DNA of 64,000 bases. It comes from Halichoerus grypus (taxonomy: Eukaryota; Chordata; Mammalia; Carnivora; Phocidae). Shown one piece after another: positions 1 to 10,650 of this stretch. The stretch spans positions 9,527,163 to 9,591,162 of the forward strand of contig NC_135719.1 in assembly GCF_964656455.1 (NCBI RefSeq), given 5' to 3'. A model generated the notes under the pieces. That model did no database searches and was not told where the DNA came from. It worked only from the letters and a program-made list of their open reading frames with translations. The translations under genes and the position numbers were made by a program. Every line of letters begins with the position of its first letter. Within the stretch, counting starts at the first letter, position 1.

Positions 1-1330
1 AATGTAAACCCAGGTTGTTCGGGCTGTCTCCAAATGCCATTCTCTCTTCCCTCCCTGACTCCCTTCCTGTATTAAACATGATTTTTTAATTATACAGAGA
101 AAATTGGATTATATTTTTCTAAAACTCTAGACCACGTAGACAGAGTACAAATCTCCTTTAACCTTCCCTTTTTCCCACCCTAGTCTGCATAGGATTTCAT
201 TTTTTAAGCTTCTGACTTTGTTTTTAAATTCTTTTCTGGTGAAGCAATAGATGCCCACAGCTCAGAAATCAAACAGTCCAACTATCCAGGGCTGTCTCCA
301 CCTCTGTCCCTCACGGGCCCCACCACCTGTCCCCCCCACCCCCCGGGAGGACCACTGAGTCCCTTTTCTGAATGTCCTCACACGGTGTCTTCATCTACAT
401 ACATGCTTTTACAAGCACACTTTCTGATTTTTTTCCCACTTGGGGCTCCAAAGATAGCCCACGATACCCACTGCTTTGCGTTTCAACGGTTGTTTATTAA
501 CCATTGTTCCATACTGTGTTTTGCTTTCTGGTTCCTGGGAAGGAAGGGAGTGGGACAGGCCCCAGCCCACATTTCTAAAAGGAGGCATTTGTTCCGTGAT
601 GTTCTCTTATCTTCCTTCCTGCAGCTCACTCCCACCCCCTCGGTCCAGCTCCTCAGCCGCTGCTGACATCACAGGCCGGGCCCTGGACATTGCAGGCTCC
701 TCCCTGGTGTCTCTGTGACCCGCAGACGGACACGGTCACCCCTTTGGCCTTCCCATAGCACGAGTATGCCCTGTAAGGCATGGAAGCGTGAGTATGCTTT
801 TGATAGCAAGTAAAGGTCTACACTGTGGCCTTTTTGATCGTACGGGGAGAGTACATTTGGGGGAAGGGGCTTCATGGGGACTGCTGAAGGGAGACCGCCA
901 CCAAGTGGCTCCCACTCCTGGGGATGGAAGGAGCAGACAGCTCAGAAGGACTTCTTCCTCATACAGTCCCCACACTGCCACCAGGTGAAGGCAGGACACC
1001 GTCCGCCTTCCACAGCCTCTGTCTCTGCCAGACCCAGCCCTGCCCTGCTCATTTATGCACCCAGAGCCCAAGCGGTGACTCATCAGTGACCTTGATCCCA
1101 GCTGCTCCCCAAGAAGGGCAATCATCAACACCCAGCCCCTCCCTTGGGAGCCGAAGCTGACAAAGCCATATCTTGCCACAGCCCTGCCCTGGGCAGCCCC
1201 ATCACACCAGGAGTTCCGTCTGTAGGGAGCTTGACCCCAAATTGAAGACCTGGTCGAATGTATCCAACACTGAGATCAGAAACCACCGACTGAACGGTGG
1301 CTGACGCTGCACCTGAAGCTACATGCAATT
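1..1330. other. Upstream intergenic DNA, no gene recognised
   Basis: Low-complexity, T/C-rich non-coding sequence. I see no conserved open reading frame, splice-site pair or RNA gene. The short open frames here have no recognisable protein character. Old, unrecognised repeats may be present. Confidence 0.5.
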
Positions 1331-1480
1331 CATTCCCCATTCATGGAATAAATATTCGTGGAGAGCCCACCATGTGCCAGACACTGTTCTAGGTCTATAC
1401 ATGGAACAGCAAGCCAAGGCCCCTGCCCGCATGGAACTTATACTCTGGGAGAGCGAACAGCCAATCGCCAGGCCAAATAA
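1331..1480 (-). repeat. L2 LINE 3' end fragment
   Basis: The + strand reads as the reverse complement of the L2 3' tail: an AATAAATATT-like start, then 'catgtgccagacactgttctagg' style sequence followed by 'gcatggaacttatactctggg'. This order of blocks is diagnostic of L2 in minus orientation. It is old and diverged. Confidence 0.75.
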
Positions 1481-2049
1481 AATGGGTGTGTATGTATTTG
1501 TACTTTCAGTGTGTGTGGGTTTGTATTGTCATCTGGGAACACCTGGAGACGAACAAGTTGGGTTTATTATTTGTCGTAAGGACACAGACCACACACCCTG
1601 GTACAAGGGTGTTAGAAGAACCTGCATAGGATTTAGACATTGGGTGGGTGGTTTGGGAAAGGGCCCAAGGAAGTGGGGGTTTGCTCTAGATTGGGTGCTG
1701 GAGAAAGCAGGGATGAGTATGTTATGATAGGGTATCTCCATAAATCGTATCCAAAAAAAGGAGACCAGATCAAGGTCAAAGCTGTAATTAATAAACGGCA
1801 CTCATATTAGCTAGGAGAGGTGGATGGTTGGGATTTTGTGACTGGGGACAATGCTTATTATTTGCTGTGTTCAGACATGATTATGGAGTGGTCTTGCTTT
1901 TGTCTTGACCGACCATGGTCAAGAGTGGCCCTTGTCTGATGCCGATGTTCTGTGAAATTCTTTATGTTCAACAGGAGAACACTGAGGCCTAACTGTCCCT
2001 GCAGGGTCGCTTCTAGATGTCAGGGATGCTTCCTGCTTTCCCCTACCCT
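1481..2049. other. Intergenic, nothing recognised
   Basis: AT-rich non-coding stretch with no gene or clear repeat family that I can name. Confidence 0.4.
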
Positions 2050-2709
2050 CCTAAATATATAAATATATACATAAAATTTCAGGTAGAAATAAGTACTGGG
2101 GAGTAAGGCCAGGGATCCCCAGGGTGGGGAATATGGTGACGTTATAGAGGTGGCCAGGGCGGCCTATGCGGTCAGGTAACTAATCTGAGCAGAAACTTAA
2201 AGAAACAAGGGGGTGAACCGTGTGGCCATCGGGGTGGGGGAGAGCTTTCCGGGTAGAGCCAGCAAAGGCAGGGGCCCCGCAGTGGGAATGGGTTTGGCTT
2301 GTCTGAGGCCTGGTCATGGGGTCAGGGGTTCCAGGGCAGAGCAAGTGAGGACAGGGAGGTGGAAGATGATGTGGGAGAGGTGGTCCAGGCCGGATCAGGT
2401 CAGGCCAACATAAGGACTCTGGCCTTCACTCTGAGACACGAGGATGGTGAAGGGAGGACAGCCACAACACATCCATCCTGTCGTTAAGCTCCCTCTGGCT
2501 GCGGTGTTGAGAATGGACTCTAGGAGGCCAGAAGGGAAGCAGAGAGCCGGGTGGTGGTTCTGATGATCCAGGGAAGAGATAACAGTTTGGAGCAGCCTGG
2601 TGGTGGCCGGGAACGTGGTGAGACCGTCTCGCCCAAACTGGACAAGGATTGGAGGTGAGTAAGGGAGGATGGTGCCAAGACTTTTTATTTGAGCAAAAGA
2701 CTGAGTTGC
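2050..2709 (-). repeat. L2 LINE, first part, interrupted by an insertion
   Basis: On the minus strand this follows the L2 3' UTR and the end of its reverse-transcriptase ORF. The + strand shows the reversed blocks 'agctttccgggtagagccagc', 'ctctggctgcggtgttgagaatgg' and 'ggtggtggttctgatgatccaggg'. The frame is decayed. The element breaks off at 'gagttgc' (2709) and resumes at about 3167, so a younger element has split it. Confidence 0.7.
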
Positions 2710-3166
2710 TGTAGTGTCAGCCCTGACAGTTGGGTTTTCTCTTTTCTCGCTTTGAAGGCAGAGACATCCACTTCAAAGATGGCTATCCAGAAAAAATACG
2801 TCGGCAGCCACACACCGGCTGGACATCAGAACCAGGCCCCCCTCCCCACCTCACTGAGGCTCCTTTGTTTTGGAGATCTTGGTTGGTTTCAGTAACTGAC
2901 CATTTGGGCCACTTCTTTTTTCTCTTCCTGCTCTTTAAATTCCAGCTTTTATGTTTGGAACTTACCAATAAAAGTGAGCCCATGAAACCCCAGGCCGCCA
3001 CCCTGGACCCCAATAAACACAGAACCCCCATGCTTCCTTGCACTCACACTCTCTCTCTACCTGCAACCTCTCTGTGTGGCCCCAAGGGTGCTGTGTAATT
3101 TCCATGTTTTGCAAGTAATAAACTCAGGTTTTCAAAGTTTCCTGATGGTTGTGGCTGAAGGGTATC
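2710..3166 (+). mobile_element. LTR-like element inserted in L2, copy 1
   Basis: About 457 bp that interrupts a continuous L2 copy. It starts TGTAGTGTCAG and carries AATAAA signals at 2967, 3012 and 3117 followed by T/C-rich sequence, as in a retroviral LTR R/U5 region. The L2 word 'ttgc' lies on both sides (2706-2709 and 3167-3170), matching the 4-bp target duplication usual for class I endogenous retroviruses. The 3' end does not show the expected terminal CA, so the right boundary and the family are uncertain. No coding capacity is seen. Confidence 0.5.
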
Positions 3167-3560
3167 TTGCCACAAGGGCCATTCCAACCATAACATTGGA
3201 AATTGACAGGAGGAGCAGGGTATGTTTTGCAAGGTAGTGTAGCAGGAGCTCAGCGGGGGCATGTTAGGGTGAGGTGCCCCTAGACATCCAAGCCGAGACA
3301 TCGAGTAAGCAGTTGTACCTGTGGGCCAGGAGTTATGGAGAAGTTGGGGTGGGAGTACAGATTTGGAAGATCCCAGAGTTCACACGAACAGAAGGCACAT
3401 GAAATCACCTAGAGTATGAATGTAGGTAGAGAAGAGGTCTTATCTTCTGGAGGTGACTCCAATACCTGGTCATCTGGGAAGTAAGGGGGAGTCAGCAGAG
3501 GAAACTGAAAAGGAACATCCCAAAGACAGAAGAACCAAGAGTTCAATTGCCTATTAACAA
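3167..3560 (-). repeat. L2 LINE, second part
   Basis: This continues the L2 copy seen at 2050-2709. The + strand has the reversed L2 ORF blocks 'gacatccaagccgagacatcgag', 'taagcagttg' and 'ggaaactgaaaaggaac'. The order and orientation match the first part, with only the LTR-like insertion between them. Confidence 0.65.
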
Positions 3561-4264
3561 GTTTGCATTGCATTCTGCACATCATCTCAGAATTTCTAAG
3601 ACTTTAGATTCTGAGCCACCAGAAGACTGGACAGATGACAACGACAGGAGAAAAAGAAAAAGGTGTCGGCTGGAACTGTCCCTTGACATGAAGAACCTAT
3701 TCCCTCTTTTCTTTCTTGGTAAAAGACCCCTGACTCTGTTTTGAGAGGCAATACGCTCAAACGTAAATGGAAGTGCTTGTGGGACTTCTGCTTAAATGGA
3801 GCTAACACGGTTGGGAGGTACACATCTGCTCTTCTACTCTATCCCCTCCTGCCTCTGAAATGTGGATGTTATGGCTGGATTTCCAGCATCCATCTTGGAA
3901 CATGAGGCAACTGGAAAATGAAGCATTAAGGTTGGCGGGGTAGAAATATAGCTCATGTGCTTGATAATGTGGAGTTGCCTACCAGTTCCGGATTACTTAA
4001 CTTCAGATTTATTTTGCATGAGCAAGAAACAAATTTCCGTCTTTTTAAAATTCACAGTTATTTTGGGTTTTCTGTCACATGTACCAAAAGCTAATTCTAA
4101 CTGATATGAGATTTGTTCATAGGATTTCAAAACTGTGTAGACGACTTGTGAGAGGAAGCAAGGATTCAGAGAAGTCATGCTCCCTGCTCTCCCAGAACTC
4201 CCTGTGCGGTGGGGTGGACTAACAGGTCATAAGTGGGTCATTACAACACGCGGGTAGGGTCAGC
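3561..4264. other. Intergenic, nothing recognised
   Basis: AT-rich non-coding DNA between the L2 relic and the second LTR-like copy. No gene, RNA or named repeat is visible. Confidence 0.4.
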
Positions 4265-4412
4265 TGTAGTGTCAGCCCTGACAGTTGGGTTTTCTCTTTT
4301 CTCGCTTTGAAGGCAGAGACATCCACTTCAAAGATGGCTATCCGGAATAAATACGTTAGCAGCCACACACCGGCTGGACATCAGAACCAGGCCCCCCTCC
4401 CCACCTCACTGA
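4265..4412 (+). repeat. LTR-like element, truncated copy 2
   Basis: Matches the first ~148 bp of the element at 2710, from TGTAGTGTCAG to CCTCACTGA, with four mismatches. Homology stops abruptly at 4412. The left flanks of the two copies differ, which marks the TG as the element's true 5' end. The copy is either a 3'-truncated second insertion or a local duplication. Confidence 0.6.
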
Positions 4413-4654
4413 TGGTGGTGCTTGAAGGTGGTTATGCTCCTGGGTCCAGAGTGAGGACTGAGACAGATGGCAAAGCAAGCTTCATCTCCTCTTTTCCTCT
4501 CAAATCATATCTAAATTCAATAACTCAACACGTGTTCTTGGTCTGATTTCGTTCCAATGCTGGCATTTGATTTTAATATATTCCAGTACCTAATTTAAGC
4601 TGTGGAGTTGAGGAGGGGGAGAATGATAATGCAAATTCAATTTTATTTTTTGTA
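4413..4654. other. Intergenic, nothing recognised
   Basis: No gene or repeat recognised in this short AT-rich stretch. Confidence 0.35.
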
Positions 4655-5030
4655 TTTCTTTTTTTTTTAAATTAACATATAGTGTATTATCTGTTTCAAG
4701 GGTACAGGTCTGTGATTCATCAGTCTTACACAATTCACAGTGCTCATCATAGCACATACTCTCCCCAATCTCCATCACCCAGCCACCCTATCCCTCCCAC
4801 CCCCCTCCACTCCAGCAACCTCAGTTTGTTTCCTGAGATTAAGAGTTTCTTATTGTTTGTCTCCCTCTCTGGTTTCATCTTGTTTCATTTTTCCCTCCCT
4901 TTCCCTTATGATCCTCTGTCTTGCTTCTCAAATTCCTCTATATCAGTGAGATCATATGATAATTGTCTTTCTCTGATTGACTTATTTCGCTTAGCATAAT
5001 ACCCTCTAATTCCACCCACGTCAGCAGACT
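4655..5030 (-). mobile_element. Carnivore L1, 3' end (5'-truncated)
   Basis: On the minus strand this reads as the end of L1 ORF2 and the 3' UTR: a 'gaaataagtcaatcagagaaag' block, then 'atcatatgatctcactgatatag', then a 3' UTR ending 'cactatatgttaatt' and a poly(A) (seen as T's at about 4660). 5' truncation is typical of L1 retrotransposition. It has no coding capacity. Confidence 0.8.
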
Positions 5031-5363
5031 CGATTTTAGATGCTTGGCACTTATAAACTCTCAGAGAACCCGAATGGAATAATAAACAATGGTTATGAGC
5101 TTGCTAGGAATCCATTTTGTATGTGGAGCTTCCTCCAACCAACAATTATATAAATACTCTAGCTCTAGAAAATTGGCGGGATGCTAAAACTACAAATGTG
5201 ATCTGTGTCATTTCTCTAATTGGCCAATTATTTTGATGCCTCCTTTTTCCCTTGGAGGCACCTTAACAGTACACTTAGCCAACTTCTTACCTCTGGCCAA
5301 CACTGCTCTTAAATACCAGAACCCTCCTGTCTTAACCCTCTCCAGATCTAGGCCAAACAGAGA

Positions 5364-5545
5364 CACAAACCTCTACTGAGCACTGACTAGGTGCCAGGCC
5401 CATTACATATGCTCTCTTATTTAATCTTTACAGTAACCCTGCCATAAGTTCTAGAATCCTCCCTTCACCAGTAAGAATCGGAGGCTGAGCAATCTGCCTC
5501 CAGCCCTCTCCAGCTCCTGAGGGTAGAGCCAGGATCCAAATCCAG
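5364..5545 (-). repeat. MIR SINE
   Basis: The reversed MIR pattern 'ctgagcactgactaggtgccagg' is followed by 'ctcttatttaatctttacagtaaccctg' and the core remnant 'gagccaggatccaaatccag'. Ancient and diverged. Confidence 0.7.
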
Positions 5546-5890
5546 ATCAGGTTTCCTCTGCTGTCCTCTCTGTCTGCAACATATAGTTTCCCCCAGATGT
5601 CTTCCCTGCTGCTACCTTGCACCCCGAAATCTCTTTTGTCCAAACAGCTCTCTAGGCAGGGCTCTCCTTCCCAGCTTCCGCCAGTCAAAATCCCACCCCT
5701 CTTCCAAATCTTCTGTGTGCTCCCCTCCCCCTCTATAAACCTTCCTCAGACCTCCCGTCAGGTGTGACCTCAGCCTCCTGGGAATTCTCCCCGCCCCATA
5801 ATGGGCTCCTACAGCAGTTGGGACTTTCACTTTACCGGGGCTTTTCGTATCCTTAAGTAACCTATCTTATTATCAATTTTCAGTAGAAGA

Positions 5891-6025
5891 GAGAAATGAC
5901 ATTTATTGCACACTTACCTTGTCATAGGAGTTCGTGTTCTTTAATTCCGGAAATAGGACTTTTTTACCCACCGCGTTACAGATGAAGAAATTAGACGCAC
6001 AGCAACCTGAAGTCGTGGAATGAAA
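5891..6025 (-). repeat. MIR SINE fragment
   Basis: Shows 'atttattgcacacttacc' and then 'cgttacagatgaagaaattaga', the reversed MIR tail and core. It sits about 600 bp upstream of the CpG island. Confidence 0.55.
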
Positions 6026-6130
6026 TGCAAAACTAAAAGACAAGACATAGAAATTATAGATCATTTCTCCCGTTCAGAAACAAGCATATCGAACAGGCGT
6101 GAAGCAAACGTTTGTGGAATGAATTAATAA

Positions 6131-6164
6131 ATGGATGGATGGATGAATGAATGAATGAATGAAT
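6131..6164 (+). repeat. Tetranucleotide microsatellite (ATGG/ATGA)n
   Basis: An uninterrupted run of ATGG units changes into ATGA units over 34 bp. It is likely length-variable. Confidence 0.9.
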
Positions 6165-6514
6165 ATTTGAAGCCTGGCTTACATAAAGAACTTAGTGAGA
6201 AATGGTATGGGTTGGAGAGCTGAAGTCCCTGAAAAATACATATTCCAAGTACTCAATGGGGTTTAGTGGCTGCAGAAAATCCCAAACATTGAAATAAGCC
6301 CAGAGTAAAACGAAAGAGTTTCCCTAACACTTCCACAAGTAAAAGTGTAGCTCCGCACACCCGGTAGAGAAGAGGCATTTGCAATCTACAAAGTTCCCTC
6401 CCTCGGAAAGCTCTAGAACACCGGAGGGTTTTGTTCCTAAACTTCGGCCGCGGGGGGGGGGGGGGAGGGCGGGCAGGCGCCTGTCCCTTTAAGAATCTGG
6501 TCAAAGTCTTTTTC

Positions 6515-6700
6515 CTCTCCCCGCCCCGCCCCCTCGCGGAGCCGGCGCGGCCTGGGCGCCCACCCCCTTCTCCCGCTGCGGGCTGAACTACGGGTTTGGC
6601 CGCCCATCCGTCACAGAGGCGCCGCTTCTGATTGGCTCCGCGCCGGGAGGCGGGGCGGGAAGGCCTGAGAAACTAGTTTGTTGGCGGCGCCCGGGCTGTA
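6515..6700 (+). promoter_or_regulatory. KLHL25 core promoter (TATA-less)
   Basis: Sp1-type GC boxes lie at about 6519-6532 (CCCCGCCCCGCCCCC) and 6645-6660 (GGGAGGCGGGGCGGG). An inverted CCAAT box (CTGATTGGCT, 6628-6637) gives an NF-Y site at the usual 60-100 bp from the likely start. An E2F-like TTGGCGGC lies at 6681. The start site itself cannot be fixed from sequence. I place it around 6680-6710. Confidence 0.6.
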
Positions 6701-6868
6701 CCGCAGCGGCAGCGCGCTCCGGCGGTGGCGAGCCGGGGGAGGGGAGCGGCGGCAGCGGCGGCGGCGGCGGCGGCGGCGGCGGCCCGGGCTGTGGAGCCTT
6801 GCGCGGGGCCTCTGAGCGCGGCGGCGGACCCGGGGCGACTAGCGCGGCGGGCGGCGGCGCCCCGAGCG
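6700..6868 (+). other. KLHL25 exon 1 (non-coding 5' UTR)
   Basis: A GC-rich exon ending at a consensus donor, GCG|GTGAGT, with the intron starting at 6869. It contains no ATG in any frame, so the first ATG of the spliced message is the KLHL25 start at 29815. The start coordinate is an estimate. The distance to the coding exon (22.9 kb) and the whole-gene span of about 33 kb agree with what I recall of human KLHL25 (about 36 kb). Confidence 0.6.
6755..6783 (+). repeat. CGG trinucleotide repeat in exon 1
   Basis: A pure (GGC)n tract of 29 nt, nearly ten units, extended on the left by two imperfect units around a CAG. It lies in the predicted 5' UTR. On the + strand one frame would read poly-alanine, but only from a non-AUG codon. 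Confidence 0.9.
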
Positions 6869-9500
6869 GTGAGTGGTGAAGCCGGGCTGGGCTGGGGGCG
6901 CCGGCCTCGGGCCGCTCTAGCCGCGCGCCCCGACCTCTGGGCTGGCACTTGTCACTCCGCCCCCGGGTGGGGACCTGCGCGCCCCACCGTGGGAGCCCAC
7001 GGCTGAGAGAGCTCCCGCGGGGGCGCGTGTCCCGGGAGCAGCGCCGCGGTGCTCGGGTTCCCGGACCGCCCCGACCGCCGCGGGGTCTTGGGGGCTGGAG
7101 TCGGGGACAATGGTGCGGAGGGAGGGGACTGGAGTCGGCCACCTCCTCTCCAGTCCGCGCGCCTGCTCCCGCCCCGCGCGTGCCTGGGGACCCGGCGAGG
7201 GTATTTGCAGAGAGCTCCGGGCGAGGGAATGAATTGTTTTTGCAAATGGATGTTGCGCGCGGGAGCTACAACTCTTTTCCCCCGGGAGTGGTTGATTCAT
7301 TGAGTCTGCAGGCTCTCTTTTTAAAAAATTACTATCGATCCTGGAAAGAGGAGGCTGCTGTGTTGGAGGATGTGAGCGGCCGGGCTCCGCGCCCGGGCTA
7401 GGCGAAGTCCCCGCGCACTTGACGCCGAGGGCCAGATGGCCGCCTGCCTCGTGCGGAGCGAGGGCCGGGGGGGTTAACCAGGGCAGTGTCGTCCCCGCGA
7501 GCCCGGCCCGCGTCCGCCGCCCCGGTGCCCCCGGCCGTCCACGTCCCGCCTGACGGGGCCCCTCGTCTCTGTTTAGAGAGCTGTGGAGCAGCGGAGCAGT
7601 GGTCACACGCTGTTAGGCCCCACCCACCTGCCCGTCGAGGGGGCGCCACCCTAGCAGGTCCAGAGCGAGCCTTCTCCAGCCCGGCAGTCCTCTTCCCCAC
7701 ATCCTGCCCTGGCTCCTCGACCCCTTTTGGGCACGCCCTCCCCTCCTTCTTTTCCTCCTCTGGTTGCTTGAGAAGCTTTTCCTTTGAGAGACTGTACCCC
7801 CAGGGGCACCGTACATTTTTTTGTACTGCTGCTTCAAAGTCCCCAGGGGGCAGGATCACTCTCTTGTGCAAAGAAAAGTCTTTCTAGAGACCTGATCAAA
7901 GGGATTGGGGTGGAGGGCAACCCAGGCCCCTGCAGGTTTAAGCTGGGCACTCTTGGGTCCTGCCGACTTGCTTTGAGCAGGGGAAAGGCTCCCTGAGCTT
8001 TGGCCCTCCCTGGTGAGTCAGGGCGGAGAACACCAGGTGTCTGGGCCTTCTGGTTTCACTCTGGCCATGTGAAGAGTGAAGTTGCGGGTGGCACTGGGGG
8101 AGGAGGCAGGAACCCCCCGTTCTTATCATAGACCAGGCTATGGTGACAGTGATGTGGGGTCAGGCCCTTTGGGACCCTGGACCTGTGTCTCCCCCTTCAT
8201 AGGTGGGACTGATGCTCAGTGGGCCCGGGTGTGCTCTTAGGATTCCTAGGGGCTGTTGGTAAAGACTTACATTTGGGGGCTGGGGGCGAGTGGGGAGTAG
8301 GATATAAGGTCCACCCCACTGGGGGCCGATTTGGTATCCTTCTGAGACCAGGGGTCCTGGGGTCCCCATGCTGTGCCTGAGGAGGGTGATGGAGTCAGAC
8401 CTCTGGGTCTGGCAGCTCTCTTGGTTTGAGTCATTCCATTTGTCAGGAAGTGACTCCAGGGAGGTTGTTAAAAGGAAGGTAGAGAGAAATGGTAGAAACC
8501 TTCATCCTGGGGCTGGGGCTGCAGCTGGATTTATGTTTGTGGTGCAGAGAGAGGAGCTGTGGGTGAGCTGCACACTCAGCATCCGAGGCAGCTTCTGCAG
8601 CCTGATGCTCCTTAAAAGCCTCTCAAACCTCTGGGCACCCAGTGTGGGCAGAGGAGAGTAGGAAGACGAGGAAGATTACCCAGGCCTGGGACTTCGTGGC
8701 CTGCAGCAAAAGCCGGCTGGCTTCTTCCCTTCTGCCACTCTGATGCACAAGGGGGCTGGGGAAGGAGTGTTATTTAGTGAGTGGTTTGTTCATTCATTTG
8801 TTAATTGACTAATTGAGTCTTTGTCTGAAGGGTCTTGATCAGGGCCCTGTCTTCTGGGAGCTCCTAGACAGGGGTGTGCTGGCACGTGGATAGGGGCCCT
8901 GCCACATGGACACACAGGTGTGTGCACAGTACCCCAGTGATAGAGGCAGCAAGGGGAGCTGAGGGGAACAGGTGGCAAAGGCTTTTTGGAGCCATGATGC
9001 CTTGACAAAGTAAAGATGAGAGTGGCATGGCAGAGCACTGATTCCGAGCCCCAGGCAGCGGCCTTCTCCCACCACCCGCCCGCACTTCTCCCAGACGCCA
9101 GGTGCAGGTTGAGGTCAGGGAGCATGCAGATGGGAGGTGATAGAAGGGTTCATCTGAGACTGTGGAGTCAGCAGCCCCCGGAGTCTCCAGGAAGAGGGAT
9201 AGCTTCTGGTTGCAGCCTCTCTGCTCAGGGGGTCCTGGGAAAAGCCACCCCACCGGCCCCGAAGACCAACCATCGTCTAAGCCCTCATCCATCTGGAGCA
9301 GCCTGCAGTGTGGATGTGGCCTGGCCAGGGAGGGGCGGACAGAATTGGGAGGAGGAAACAGAGTGGCCAGACGAAAATGAATTGGCTGATTGAGCTGATG
9401 GTTTTCATCTGATGTGGTAAATTTCATAATTGAATTGCCTCAGGCAACCAGAGCTATTGAAGCATTTTCCCAGCCAGAAAACACTTAGTTGGGACAGCTT

Positions 9501-9511
9501 GGGGGGGGGGG
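9501..9511 (+). repeat. G homopolymer (11 nt)
   Basis: A run of eleven G. Such runs are prone to sequencing and assembly length errors. Confidence 0.9.
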
Positions 9512-9817
9512 CCCACATGTGCATCCACAGCTTTTACTCACCTCATCCCAGTAGGGCTTTCCCCCTTAGTAATCTGGGTCTTTCCCCGGGTGATTGAATC
9601 CAGCCCAGCCTCCACAGCAGGTTCCAGCCTTGTTCCTGGACCACCTGGCCCCTGAGCATCAAAAATTCACGAAAGCTGATACCTGTCACCTGCAGGCACT
9701 TGCCTTGCGAGACTGACTCCAGGTCCCTAGGCTGTGAGGATGGGGATGGTGGGAGCAGAGAGAGAGCTCAAAGATGGGAGGGCTTCCTATTAAGTCTCTT
9801 CAAGCACAAGATTGGGG

Positions 9818-9905
9818 AAAAGAGCACGGGCTCGGGAACCAGACTTGAATTCAGATGCTGCTCGTGTGTTTGTGATCTCTTGGGCCTCAGCCACCTCCAT
9901 CCACC
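9818..9905 (+). repeat. MIR SINE
   Basis: Matches the MIR core in forward orientation: 'gagcacgggctcgggaaccagac' and then 'tgatctcttgggcctcag'. Diverged. Confidence 0.6.
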
Positions 9906-10509
9906 CCTTTCCCCTCCCTCTGGTGCCAGGAGACTCTGTTCTTTCTCATTGCTGGACCTTTCCTTCTAAGCCCTGTCCTTGCCCTTTGGAGGAACAGAGG
10001 TAGGCATGTGTGACTCATTGACCTGTTCTTCAAAGCGCTGGCTCTGCGACCTGAGAAATCCAGTTTAGTTGGCGAATTTCACCATATTTCCTCACAGTGG
10101 TCTCTTGCACCCTGCGATGTATACGGAGTCTGGAAGAGGCTCTCTGGGCCATACTTTGTTGCAATGTGACTGAGGCCCAAGGCCAACTCCACCTCTTCAC
10201 CATCCTACAACAGTTGGAGCGCTCACATCTGGAACCTGTTGGCAGAAAGAGCGCTTAAGTGGGGGGGTCTGAAAGTCCTGCTGTGCCTCTGTGTGTGTGA
10301 TGCCATGTAGGTCCCCTTACCTTTATGGGCCTCAACTTGCTCTTCTCTAACATGTGTGGATGCTCTTCTGTACAATGCTTCTATTAGATGTTTTGCTATA
10401 AAATCCCAGAAGTCCTTGCATCCTCTGATGTCATGTAGTTTTATAGGCTTGAGTTATTTGCCTAGCCCTCTTGGGCAGGAAGAGAGAGAGAGCAGCCAGT
10501 GGAGTGTGG

Positions 10510-10650
10510 AGGGGCAAATTGGAAGTGAGGAGTCTAGACTTCCTGCTCTGCCTCTGGTGTGTGCTGTGGGGCTCTGGGTAGGTCGCTTTCCCTCTCTGGG
10601 CCCTAATTTTCCCTCCTGTAGAACGAGAAAAGTATACAGTAGGCAAGCTC
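10510..10650 (+). repeat. MIR SINE
   Basis: The forward MIR core 'tctagacttcctgctctgcctc' is followed by 'gctctgggtaggtcgctttccctctctgggccc' in the expected order. Confidence 0.65.

Larger units (their letters stand above)
6440..7600. promoter_or_regulatory. CpG island over KLHL25 promoter and exon 1
   Basis: Dense CpG, very high GC, and the only strong CpG island in the first 29 kb of the window. It holds GC boxes, an NF-Y motif, non-coding exon 1 and the start of intron 1. There is no TATA box, which is typical of a broad housekeeping-type promoter. A 14-G run with following G-tracts (6452-6473) could form a G-quadruplex at its upstream edge. Confidence 0.85.

Noticed and set aside
6588..7606. 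Long open frames on both strands in the CpG island
   Set aside because: Pro/Arg/Ala-rich low-complexity translations are expected from CpG-island base composition. None resembles a protein.
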